Origin: CAYUVF01 sp964448045
Lineage (GTDB): Bacteria > Bacteroidota > Rhodothermia > Rhodothermales > Salinibacteraceae
Direction of reading: 5' to 3'
DNA length: 14,753 bases
Assembly (NCBI GenBank): GCA_964448045.1
Contig: CAYUVF010000074.1
Coordinates: 1 to 14,753 of the forward strand
Positions 1 through 6,203 of this stretch are shown here, piece by piece. Below the pieces are notes generated by a model. It did no database searches, was not told where the DNA came from, and was given only the letters and a program-made list of their open reading frames with translations. The position numbers and the translations under genes were made by a program. Within the stretch, counting starts at the first letter, position 1, and every line of letters begins with the position of its first letter.

Positions 1-92
1 ACTACAACTCGATCTCTATTCCCGCCAAGTTGAATTTATGCAAAGACACATAAGTACACGTTATGTCAAGAGCTGCCGTTTGGGACGCGGGC

Positions 93-923
93 TCAGGCGC
101 CGGCCAGTTCACGTTTCGCGCCTTTGGCCTGCAGATCCCACACGCCGAGGGCGCCCAGCAGCGCCAGATCGGCGAACAGGAGCGGGGCGAAGGCCGGGGC
201 GCCGTAGATTAGGTCCTGGAAGAACGTCTCGGCAGAGGTGGGCCAGAGCGGGACGATGTGCAAAATGAAGCCCAGTACGCCGGTGAGCGCCTGGAGTGCC
301 ATGATCGCGTAGCCCAACTTCAGGAAAAAGCCGGTGGCGGGCTGAACGATCAGCGCAAACAAGTAGCCCACGGCGAGGGCGCTGACGATCACCGGGATCC
401 ACTCGGTCCAGTAGAAAAAGCCGTTCTGGGCATGATCGATAAGCGACAGGGCGAAATTGCCCACAAATCCGCCCCAGGCGAAGAAGACGACCCACCGCCC
501 CCACTCGGTCGAGGTGGAATCCACCTGCCGGTTCATCAGCAGCAGAAAGCCGAGCCCTGCAAAGGCGAGCGGCGCAACGAAGGGCGCCGAGTACACGAGG
601 CTGCGGATGGTACCTTCGTCCAGAAACCAGGCTTCCAGATGCCAAATCATGCCGAGTACGCCCACGGCGATGGCGCCCCATCCCACCAGGGTGCCCAACC
701 ACCGGGCGTACCCGTTTTGCGCCATCCATTCCTGCCCCACCGCGACGGCCAGCGCCACCGTGCCGGCCCCCGCAAAGTAGATGGGCACCCACTCGCCCCA
801 GTGCGCGAACTCATTCGCGGCATGGGCCAGATATACATCCAGGATCAGGAACGCCACGTTGAACAGCACGAAGACCTCCAGCAGGAAGCCGCGGCGCCCA
901 TGCCCCTCAGTCAGATTCACCAT
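93..923 (-). CDS. Eight-helix membrane protein with internal duplication, probable redox partner of the octaheme cytochrome
   Basis: A 276-residue integral membrane protein of no family I recognise. The chosen ATG overlaps the last 17 bases of the upstream cytochrome gene, which suggests translational coupling; a 27-codon longer frame exists but would run further into that gene. About eight hydrophobic helices are visible (roughly residues 14-34, 46-64, 75-97, 109-130, 147-165, 176-195, 203-222, 237-262). The two halves are repeats: H34/N37/W42/E44-W45/P47 match H164/N167/W172/E174-W175/P177; GVLG 88-91 then H95 match GVLG 215-218 then H222; and LVYSAP..AP 109-118 matches LIYGAP..AP 238-247. 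Basic residues at both termini suggest both lie in the cytoplasm, which puts H34, H95, H164 and H222 on the periplasmic side. No CxxCH motif is present. Inference: it anchors or exchanges electrons with the cytochrome, perhaps through b-type haems or quinone. Certain as a gene, speculative in function. Confidence 0.85.
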   Translation of the reverse strand: MVNLTEGHGRRGFLLEVFVLFNVAFLILDVYLAHAANEFAHWGEWVPIYFAGAGTVALAVAVGQEWMAQNGYARWLGTLVGWGAIAVGVLGMIWHLEAWFLDEGTIRSLVYSAPFVAPLAFAGLGFLLLMNRQVDSTSTEWGRWVVFFAWGGFVGNFALSLIDHAQNGFFYWTEWIPVIVSALAVGYLFALIVQPATGFFLKLGYAIMALQALTGVLGFILHIVPLWPTSAETFFQDLIYGAPAFAPLLFADLALLGALGVWDLQAKGAKRELAGA

Positions 924-2148
924 GCTCGGCGCGGAATTCTTGGGCTTTCTCTCGCATCTCGATGAGCCGGGCCAGGAGTTCGTAGTTGCCGTGCCATTGC
1001 ACATAATCGGCCCCGTTCATGAAGGCGCCATGCTTGGCCGTCCGCCCGAAGTAGTGCCAGTAATCGAAGATGAAGAACTCGATCTCTTCGTCGAAGGGCT
1101 CGGGCGTGAGAAGCCCCTCCGCCCGGAGCTCCTCGGCGATGTTCATGAACTCGCCTACTTTTTCGTTGGTCGCCTGCACGACCTCTTCGGCCTGCGCGTA
1201 GAACCGATCGGTGTGCTGCTGGGTGTGGCAGTTGGAGCAGGCCTCTTTCATGGCCGCCTGCCCCTGCGCGTACGTCGGGCGCTTTTCGGATACCGGGGCG
1301 AAGAGGTACCACGAGAGGCGCTCAGTCACGTCGTGCGTCACCTGCAGGCCGTTCTGCCCGCTCATGTGGCAGGTGGCGCAGGTGGGCGCGGGCATGTCGG
1401 CCACGGTGAGGTTTTCCGGATCGGCGCCGACGTTGAACTCATCTTTGTGCGTGTCGAACAACACGCCGTGTTTCGACTCCTGGTAGATTTCGAGCTGTGC
1501 GTGATCGGGGCCCATGTGGCACTGGCCGCAGGTGCGCGGCTGGCGCGCCAGCTCGACCGACGCCTCGTGCCGGGCATGACACTGCGTGCACGACCCGATC
1601 GAGCCATCGGCGTTGGGCTTGCCGACGGCGTGGCACCCTTCGCAGCCAACCTGCGTGGCGGCTTCGCCTTCGAGGCGGGCCAGCTGATTCGGCGGGCGGT
1701 CGACGGCGCCCTCGTGAAAGCGCTCGGCAAACTCGATCTGCTCTTCGGTGAAGTCTTCGCTGCCGTGCACCGCGGCCCAGGCCGGCGCGGCGTGGCGGCT
1801 GCGCTCAAACTGGCGGTACTGGTCGGCGTGGCACTGCTGGCAGTTTTTCGACGTGAGGTTCTCCGAAATCTCGAAGCCGCGGTGCTCCATCGCCCCCTGC
1901 CCTTCCTGCGGCTGGTGGCAATCGAGGCACGTCACTCCCTCGGCGGCGTGGGCGCTGCGCTCGAACTCGGCCACGATGGCCTCGGTCTCGCGGCGGTGGC
2001 ACGAGGCGCACTTGCCCGTCGCCTTCACCAGCTCGGCCGTGGGCTGCTGAACTTCGGCCACGGGGCGCTCGGCCTGCAAGAGGAAGGCACCAATAACGAG
2101 TGCTCCCGCGACAACAATAGCGATGAAGACCGATCTGAATGAACCCAT
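907..2148 (-). CDS. Octaheme cytochrome c, hydroxylamine oxidoreductase superfamily
   Basis: A 413-residue protein with eight CxxCH haem-attachment motifs at C47, C74, C103, C169, C187, C207, C257 and C304. The eight-haem count and the segments THDVTERLSWYL (271-282) and KHGAFMNGADYVQWHGNYEL (372-391) match the octaheme HAO family, whose members oxidise hydroxylamine or reduce nitrite/hydroxylamine in the periplasm. A hydrophobic stretch at residues 5-25 follows the start with no clear signal-peptidase site, so an N-terminal membrane anchor is likely. The ATG at 2148 places this segment at the N terminus; the frame stays open to 2352 but that extension is polar and has no support. In oxidising HAOs a tyrosine cross-links to the P460 haem; candidate tyrosines here are Y363, Y366 and Y382, but I cannot decide from sequence alone. 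The direction of the reaction is therefore open. It overlaps the membrane-protein gene downstream, so the two probably work together. Confidence 0.88.
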   Translation of the reverse strand: MGSFRSVFIAIVVAGALVIGAFLLQAERPVAEVQQPTAELVKATGKCASCHRRETEAIVAEFERSAHAAEGVTCLDCHQPQEGQGAMEHRGFEISENLTSKNCQQCHADQYRQFERSRHAAPAWAAVHGSEDFTEEQIEFAERFHEGAVDRPPNQLARLEGEAATQVGCEGCHAVGKPNADGSIGSCTQCHARHEASVELARQPRTCGQCHMGPDHAQLEIYQESKHGVLFDTHKDEFNVGADPENLTVADMPAPTCATCHMSGQNGLQVTHDVTERLSWYLFAPVSEKRPTYAQGQAAMKEACSNCHTQQHTDRFYAQAEEVVQATNEKVGEFMNIAEELRAEGLLTPEPFDEEIEFFIFDYWHYFGRTAKHGAFMNGADYVQWHGNYELLARLIEMREKAQEFRAEHGESD

Positions 2149-2204
2149 CGCGTTCTCGGGATGCGTGAACAAGGCCGACCCGCACCAGAAATCAATCGGA
2201 AACA

Positions 2205-2298
2205 GGGAGCGACCGGGCTCCGGTTTGTTAAGGCGTTGTGTAGGATAGCAGCCCCTCGCCAAACTTTCAAACTTAATTTTCACATTTCGGTCGCTCCC
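2205..2298. repeat. 11-bp perfect inverted repeat flanking the cytochrome promoter
   Basis: GGGAGCGACCG at 2205-2215 is exactly repeated in inverse orientation as CGGTCGCTCCC at 2288-2298. The arms are 72 bases apart. The right arm lies between the putative -33 and -7 elements and touches the -33 box; the left arm lies in the leader region. This arrangement could be a pair of regulator sites. No known regulator motif was recognised. Confidence 0.5.
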
Positions 2299-2300
2299 AA
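2268..2300 (-). promoter_or_regulatory. Candidate Bacteroidetes-type promoter for the octaheme cytochrome operon
   Basis: On the minus strand TAAGTTTG (2275-2268) is a perfect match to the Bacteroidetes -7 consensus TAnnTTTG. A TTGG (2300-2297) lies 21 bases upstream of it, close to the usual 19-base spacing of the -33 TTTG box. Transcription would begin near 2262, giving a 5' untranslated leader of about 115 nt before the cytochrome ATG. Based on motif match only. Confidence 0.4.
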
Positions 2301-2301
2301 G

Positions 2302-2332
2302 CCGCTCCGTCCGCTGCACGACTGGAGCGGAC
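2302..2332. repeat. Overlapping short inverted repeats upstream of the cytochrome promoter
   Basis: CCGCTCC (2302-2308) pairs with GGAGCGG (2324-2330), and GTCCGCT (2309-2315) pairs with AGCGGAC (2326-2332). The two pairings exclude each other. They sit just upstream of the putative -33 box on the minus strand and could be a regulator site or a chance product of GC-rich sequence. Confidence 0.3.
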
Positions 2333-2568
2333 ATGACGGCCTCCTGCGCCAAAACCTATCCGGTACCACAGGGCGCCCGCTCCCCCGATTGTCATTTTTT
2401 CGGATGCGACGGCGGCCACTCCGCCAAAATTGCAATGGGCGCCGTGGCCCTTCTGCCGGGCTGTCAATCTACCCGCTTTGGTACACCGCTTGTGGGAATG
2501 AATAGGTGCCTGAGTGATCTTCGGTTGTTCCCTGTTTGGAATTCACCGGATTCGAAGCACAACAATAC
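2333..2568. other. Gene-free upstream region of the small heat-shock gene
   Basis: With 2149-2332 this completes a 433-bp gap between divergent genes. The heat-shock frame is open back to 2333, but that extension reads as unrelated sequence and the strong RBS at 2569-2576 argues for the internal start. I found no CIRCE element (TTAGCACTC-N9-GAGTGCTAA) and no convincing TTTG/TAnnTTTG pair on the plus strand, so the heat-shock promoter is not identified. Confidence 0.4.
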
Positions 2569-2576
2569 GGAGGTGA
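2569..2576 (+). promoter_or_regulatory. Strong ribosome binding site of the small heat-shock gene
   Basis: GGAGGTGA lies five bases before the ATG at 2582. It is one of only two strong Shine-Dalgarno sequences noticed in the window and fixes the start of this gene. It fits a highly expressed stress gene in a genome that otherwise uses few such sites. Confidence 0.75.
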
Positions 2577-2581
2577 GTGTT

Positions 2582-3016
2582 ATGACGAAGGTGACGCGTA
2601 CATCCCCAACCAATCAGCTTCGCACGCTGCAACGCGAAGTGGGTCAGCTGTTCGACAGCTTCTTCGGCGGCAGTGGCAGCGACACGAATGCGGTATGGGC
2701 GCCGCAGATGGACATGATGGAGTCCGACGACGCCTACCGCATTCAGCTCGACGTGCCCGGCCTGTCGAAGGACGACCTGACGATCAACCATCAGGACAAC
2801 CAACTGACGGTGCAGGGCACGCGCCGCGAAGAGGAGCAACACGAGGGTACCAACTACGTGCGCACCGAGCGGACGTTTGGCAACTTCTACCGCTCCTTCA
2901 CGCTGCCCAAGTCGATTGAAGCAGACGACATCGAGGCTTCGTACGACCATGGCGTGCTCACCATCGACATCCCGAAGACGGGGGAGCCCACGACGCGTCA
3001 GATCGAAGTCCACTAA
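2582..3016 (+). CDS. Small heat-shock protein, Hsp20/alpha-crystallin family
   Basis: A 144-residue ATP-independent chaperone that binds unfolding proteins in the cytoplasm and forms oligomers. The alpha-crystallin domain spans about residues 41-132, with the typical stretches LDVPGLSKDDL (56-66), FYRSFTLPKSI (102-112) and GVLTIDIPK (124-132). The C-terminal tail ends in an I-x-V motif (IEV, 141-143), the segment that docks into neighbouring subunits. The N-terminal arm (1-40) is short and includes a glycine/serine-rich piece. The start follows the RBS at 2569-2576. It stands alone, with its own terminator downstream, and faces a convergent ZIP transporter gene. Family assignment is secure; the partner proteins are unknown. 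Confidence 0.96.
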   Translation: MTKVTRTSPTNQLRTLQREVGQLFDSFFGGSGSDTNAVWAPQMDMMESDDAYRIQLDVPGLSKDDLTINHQDNQLTVQGTRREEEQHEGTNYVRTERTFGNFYRSFTLPKSIEADDIEASYDHGVLTIDIPKTGEPTTRQIEVH

Positions 3017-3080
3017 CATCGATCCGCTTCCGCAGACAGCACGCGCCGTGGGCTCGACGGAGCGCACGGCCTGAGGCACG

Positions 3081-3113
3081 GCCCGGCGGGTTTCGGCTCG
3101 CCGGGCTCTTTTT
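3081..3113 (+). terminator. Rho-independent terminator of the small heat-shock gene
   Basis: GCCCGGCG (3081-3088) pairs with CGCCGGGC (3099-3106) around a short loop, followed by TCTTTTT (3107-3113). It lies about 65 bases after the heat-shock stop codon. The T-run is on the plus strand only, so it is not bidirectional for the converging ZIP gene. Confidence 0.88.
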
Positions 3114-3141
3114 GTTTACGATAGGCTTTCGCCCGATTCGC

Positions 3142-3882
3142 TCAGCCGCCAATGAGCGTCTGAAACGCAATCATCACCGAGATCGCGATCACCACGGTGA
3201 TGGCGACCGTGTTGGGGGTCGTATCCTCGAGTGCCTCGGGCACCAGCTCCGAGAAGATCATCCAGATCATCGCGCCGGCGGCAAAGCCGAGACCCACTGG
3301 CAAGAACGTCCGAAACACCTCGACGAACAGAAAGGCCGGCACCGCCATCAGCGGCTGCGGCAGGCTCGAAAAGACGCTCCATCCGGCCGCCTTCCACACC
3401 GAGGTCCCCCGCGGCACCATCACCAGACTGATGGCCAGCCCCTCGGGGATGTTGTGCACGGCAATGGCCGTGGTGATGTACGCGCCCAGCGCCTCACTGC
3501 CCCCGAACGAGACGCCCACGCCAACCCCTTCGGTGAACGAGTGCATCGTCATCACCCCGAGGATCAGCAGGATTTTTAGCGCATCAGCCTGGTTCAGCTC
3601 GCCCCACTTGACGTCACGATCGCCGATGACTCGCCGGCTCGCCACGATAAACACCAGCCCGAGCAAGATCCCAATCACCGTGCGCGGCATACTGTACTCC
3701 AGCCCCTCGTAGATTAGGCTCCAGCTGGCCGCGCCCATCAGTCCGGCCGCCATCGCGTTCGAGATGCCCAGCCACCGGTGCGACATGGTTTTCACGAAGA
3801 GAAACGGCGCCGCGCCGAGGCCCGTTGCTACTGCCGTGATCAGCCCATAAATGAAAACATGAAACGTAGGATTTTCGATCAC
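3142..3882 (-). CDS. ZIP-family divalent metal transporter
   Basis: A 246-residue inner-membrane protein with about eight helices, of the ZIP family that brings Zn2+ and related divalent metals into the cytoplasm. The two signature helices are visible: HSFTEG (H114, E118) and HNIPEG (H143, N144, E147), which hold the family's metal-binding residues. SELVPEA (211-217) is a further conserved patch in the last part. The loop between the third and fourth helices (about 82-102) is short and not histidine-rich. The start is GTG; no in-frame ATG near it would keep the first helix. It converges on the heat-shock gene and diverges from the aspartokinase gene. The transported metal cannot be read from sequence. 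Confidence 0.93.
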   Translation of the reverse strand: MIENPTFHVFIYGLITAVATGLGAAPFLFVKTMSHRWLGISNAMAAGLMGAASWSLIYEGLEYSMPRTVIGILLGLVFIVASRRVIGDRDVKWGELNQADALKILLILGVMTMHSFTEGVGVGVSFGGSEALGAYITTAIAVHNIPEGLAISLVMVPRGTSVWKAAGWSVFSSLPQPLMAVPAFLFVEVFRTFLPVGLGFAAGAMIWMIFSELVPEALEDTTPNTVAITVVIAISVMIAFQTLIGG

Positions 3883-3904
3883 GGTAGCCGCTGTGTTAGA
3901 TTTG
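3873..3904 (+). promoter_or_regulatory. Candidate Bacteroidetes-type promoter upstream of aspartokinase
   Basis: TAGATTTG (3897-3904) is a perfect TAnnTTTG -7 element, preceded 20 bases earlier by TTTC (3873-3876), a one-base variant of the -33 TTTG box. A transcript from about 3911 would include an AGGAGG at 3920-3925, an ATG at 3933 and then the aspartokinase gene after a leader of about 175 nt. The -33 box overlaps the first codons of the divergent ZIP gene. Motif evidence only. Confidence 0.35.
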
Positions 3905-4086
3905 ATCGAAGGATCGAACAGGAGGCGCTGCTATGCGCCGGATGCACGATACGGCGGAACCTGATGCGGGCGGTTCGCTGTCTGATACGCCCCGCTCAAT
4001 CAAGCCGTTGGCCCTGATTTCTGCAACCGGCTCCTTCACCTTCTCATCGATCTTTAATTCGCGCGCCCCGCTTTACTTTCTCTGCT

Positions 4087-5547
4087 ATGACCAGTCTCCC
4101 TCCCTGGGTCGTCCTCAAATTTGGCGGCACGAGCGTGGCCTCACGCGAGCGCTGGACCACCATCGCGCAGATTCTCCGGACGCGCCAACGCGAGGGCTAC
4201 CGGCCCGTCGTGGTATGCTCGGCCATCAGCGGCATTACCGACGCGCTCGAACACCTCATCGCACAGGCCCTGGAGCGCCGCCCTGACCCCGTGCTCGCCA
4301 CCATCCGGCAGCGCCACCGGCAGTTGGCCGGCGCCCTGGACGTCGACGGCGATGCCATCCTGGCCGAGGCGTTCGACGAACTGGAGCGGCTGGCCCAGGG
4401 CATCGCCCTGATCGGCGAAGTGAGTCCGCGCCTGCGCGCTCGCATCATGGCTTACGGCGAGTTGATGTCCACGCGCCTCGGCGCCGCCTATCTGGCCGCG
4501 CAGGAATTCGACGTCCACTGGCGCGATGCACGCACGATGCTCGAAGCTACCTCCGATGCGCCGGTCTCCGAGCATCAAGCCTACCTCTCGGCTTCATGTT
4601 CGGCCGCGCCCGATCCGGAGTTGCAGCGCGACCTCAGCGCCGGCGCGTCGTCCGTCGTGCTCACACAAGGCTTCATCGCCCGCAACCGCGACGGCGACAC
4701 CGTACTGATCGGGCGGGGCGGATCGGACACCTCGGCGGCGTACCTCGCCGTCAAGCTGGGCGCCGAGCGGCTGGAGATCTGGACGGATGTGCCTGGCCTC
4801 TTCAGCGCCGACCCGCGGCAGGTGCCCGACGCGCATCTGCTTGCGCAACTGGCTTATGACGAGGCGCAAGAGCTCGCCACGATGGGCGCCGAGGTGCTGC
4901 ATCCGCGCTGCATCGATCCGGTCCGGCAGCGCGGCATTCCGCTGCACATCCGCAGTACCGAGGCGCCGTCCATCGACGGAACGGTCATCTCGTGGGACGC
5001 GCCCGAGCAGCCAGCCCACCTCAAGGCGATCTCGGCGAAGCCGGGCGTGCTGCTCATCTCGATGAGCACGCTGGGGATGTGGCAGCGTGTGGGCTTCCTC
5101 GCAGACGTGTTCGGCGTCTTCAAGCGTCACGGCCTCTCGATCGACCTCGTCGCCACCTCCGAAGCCAATGTCACGGTGTCGCTCGATTCGCTGACGAATA
5201 CGCTGGCGCCGCCGGTGATTGCCTCGGTGGTCGATGAGCTGGAAACCTACTGCTCGGTGGACACGATTCGCCCATGCGCGGCGGTGAGCCTCATCGGGCG
5301 GCATATCCGGGCCTTGCTTCCGGAGTTGAGCCCGGCGTTTTCGGTGTTCGATGGGCAGCCCGTCCACCTGATGACGCAGGCCGCCAGCGATCTGAATTTC
5401 ACCGTCGTGGTGGACGAGGATCGAGCCGACGGGCTCGTGCCCACGCTGCACGAGCAACTCTTTCCTGCAGAAGAAACGCCGGCGCTGGGCCCAACGTGGC
5501 GCCAGCTGTTTGGATCGACGGAAGAGAACGATGTCACCGCCGAGTAA
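4087..5547 (+). CDS. lysC: Aspartokinase (aspartate kinase), lysine-sensitive type
   Basis: A 486-residue enzyme that phosphorylates aspartate with ATP, the first step towards lysine, threonine and methionine. The kinase domain starts at KFGGTS (11-16) and includes GELMS (124-128), GRGGSD (209-214), WTDVPG (232-237) and MGAEVLHPR (266-274). Two ACT regulatory domains follow at about 315-385 and 396-460. The stretch GFLADVF...SIDLVATSEANVTVSLD (336-367) is the effector-binding region seen in lysine-inhibited AK III enzymes, so feedback control by lysine is likely. The C-terminal piece 461-486 ends past a PTWRQLFG segment; overall the protein resembles the kinase half of fused aspartokinase-diaminopimelate decarboxylase proteins, but no decarboxylase follows. 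The ATG has no Shine-Dalgarno sequence but lies right before the conserved core. Confidence 0.95.
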   Translation: MTSLPPWVVLKFGGTSVASRERWTTIAQILRTRQREGYRPVVVCSAISGITDALEHLIAQALERRPDPVLATIRQRHRQLAGALDVDGDAILAEAFDELERLAQGIALIGEVSPRLRARIMAYGELMSTRLGAAYLAAQEFDVHWRDARTMLEATSDAPVSEHQAYLSASCSAAPDPELQRDLSAGASSVVLTQGFIARNRDGDTVLIGRGGSDTSAAYLAVKLGAERLEIWTDVPGLFSADPRQVPDAHLLAQLAYDEAQELATMGAEVLHPRCIDPVRQRGIPLHIRSTEAPSIDGTVISWDAPEQPAHLKAISAKPGVLLISMSTLGMWQRVGFLADVFGVFKRHGLSIDLVATSEANVTVSLDSLTNTLAPPVIASVVDELETYCSVDTIRPCAAVSLIGRHIRALLPELSPAFSVFDGQPVHLMTQAASDLNFTVVVDEDRADGLVPTLHEQLFPAEETPALGPTWRQLFGSTEENDVTAE

Positions 5548-5548
5548 T

Positions 5549-5567
5549 CGGCCCGACTACTGGGCCG
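5549..5567. terminator. Hairpin between convergent aspartokinase and unknown gene
   Basis: CGGCCC (5549-5554) pairs with GGGCCG (5562-5567) over a seven-base loop, starting two bases after the aspartokinase stop and covering the stop of the converging gene. The T-tract that follows on the plus strand is interrupted (ttacgggatcgtttt), so it is a weak terminator at best. Confidence 0.35.
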
Positions 5568-5937
5568 TTACGGGATCGTTTTCGACTTCCGCCGGCGTGA
5601 GCGTCGGCCCTTCTATATGCGCTTCACGGAGGATCTGCTGCAGCTCCACCATGGCGACGGCGCCATCAAGTAGCGACTTGAGGCGGTAAACCTCCTCCGA
5701 GCACAGCACCACCACGGGCTGATCCGGCGCGACCTGCAGGCGCAACTGCCAGCGGCACGGCGTTTCGTAACGCCACGCGTTGGCCGCCAGCGTCGCCACC
5801 GAGTCGTGAAAGTCGATCAACTCGCGCGTCCCCATACGAAGCTCGTGCGGGCCGAAGGCGACTTCCAGCTGCCCCTGGGCCGGGCGCACGACGCCGAAGT
5901 CCGTCTCAAATAGCGCAGTGTGGGAAGTAGAAGCCAT
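5557..5937 (-). CDS. Hypothetical protein, small and soluble
   Basis: A 126-residue protein I do not assign. It has no signal peptide or membrane helix. The middle (about 20-55) reads like a strand-rich stretch ending in a helix (LEVAFGPHELRM, then LIDFHDSVATLA), which vaguely recalls small Bacteroidetes proteins of the DUF6686 kind, but the cysteine pair of that group is missing here, so the likeness is weak. A second part (70-109) has VVVLCSEEVYRLKSLLDGAVAM. The ATG at 5937 is the first in frame. It is transcribed towards aspartokinase and its stop lies ten bases from that gene's stop. Coding is supported by the uninterrupted frame and sensible composition. Confidence 0.68.
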   Translation of the reverse strand: MASTSHTALFETDFGVVRPAQGQLEVAFGPHELRMGTRELIDFHDSVATLAANAWRYETPCRWQLRLQVAPDQPVVVLCSEEVYRLKSLLDGAVAMVELQQILREAHIEGPTLTPAEVENDPVTAQ

Positions 5938-6203
5938 CAGTCCAGGGCAGGCACGGTTGCAGGGATCTCCGATGTTGCGTCAATTTAGATCGATTACAAA
6001 TAGATGTGATCCCTCGCCGATACGTTCATCGGCCTCACCGCCCGTTAAGCTTCCGTGAAGGCCGTATCTCGGACGGTGTCAGGCACTGATGCGAGCTGCT
6101 GAACCGAGCCCGAGTGCGCAGACCGTGCGCAGTTGCAAAGCGGATCCGCAGTACCGAGATTGATCGGTGTCGCATCCCCTCCACCGATCCGCCGCACCTG
6201 CCC

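Noticed and set aside
50..64. CATAA-N5-TTATG inverted repeat at the left edge
   Set aside because: Short and AT-rich, no gene in view starts near it, and no terminator for the minus-strand membrane protein could be supported there.
781..2142. A 453-codon plus-strand frame opposite the octaheme cytochrome
   Set aside because: It is a shadow of the antisense gene, whose eight CxxCH motifs and HAO segments are unmistakable; the plus-strand product shows no family features.
2333..2581. An N-terminal extension of the small heat-shock frame
   Set aside because: The strong Shine-Dalgarno at 2569-2576 and normal family length support the ATG at 2582.
5941..6030. Possible TAnnTTTG promoter (minus strand CTATTTG near 5995) for the unknown 126-residue gene
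   Set aside because: The -7 box has a mismatch and no -33 TTTG is found at a suitable distance.
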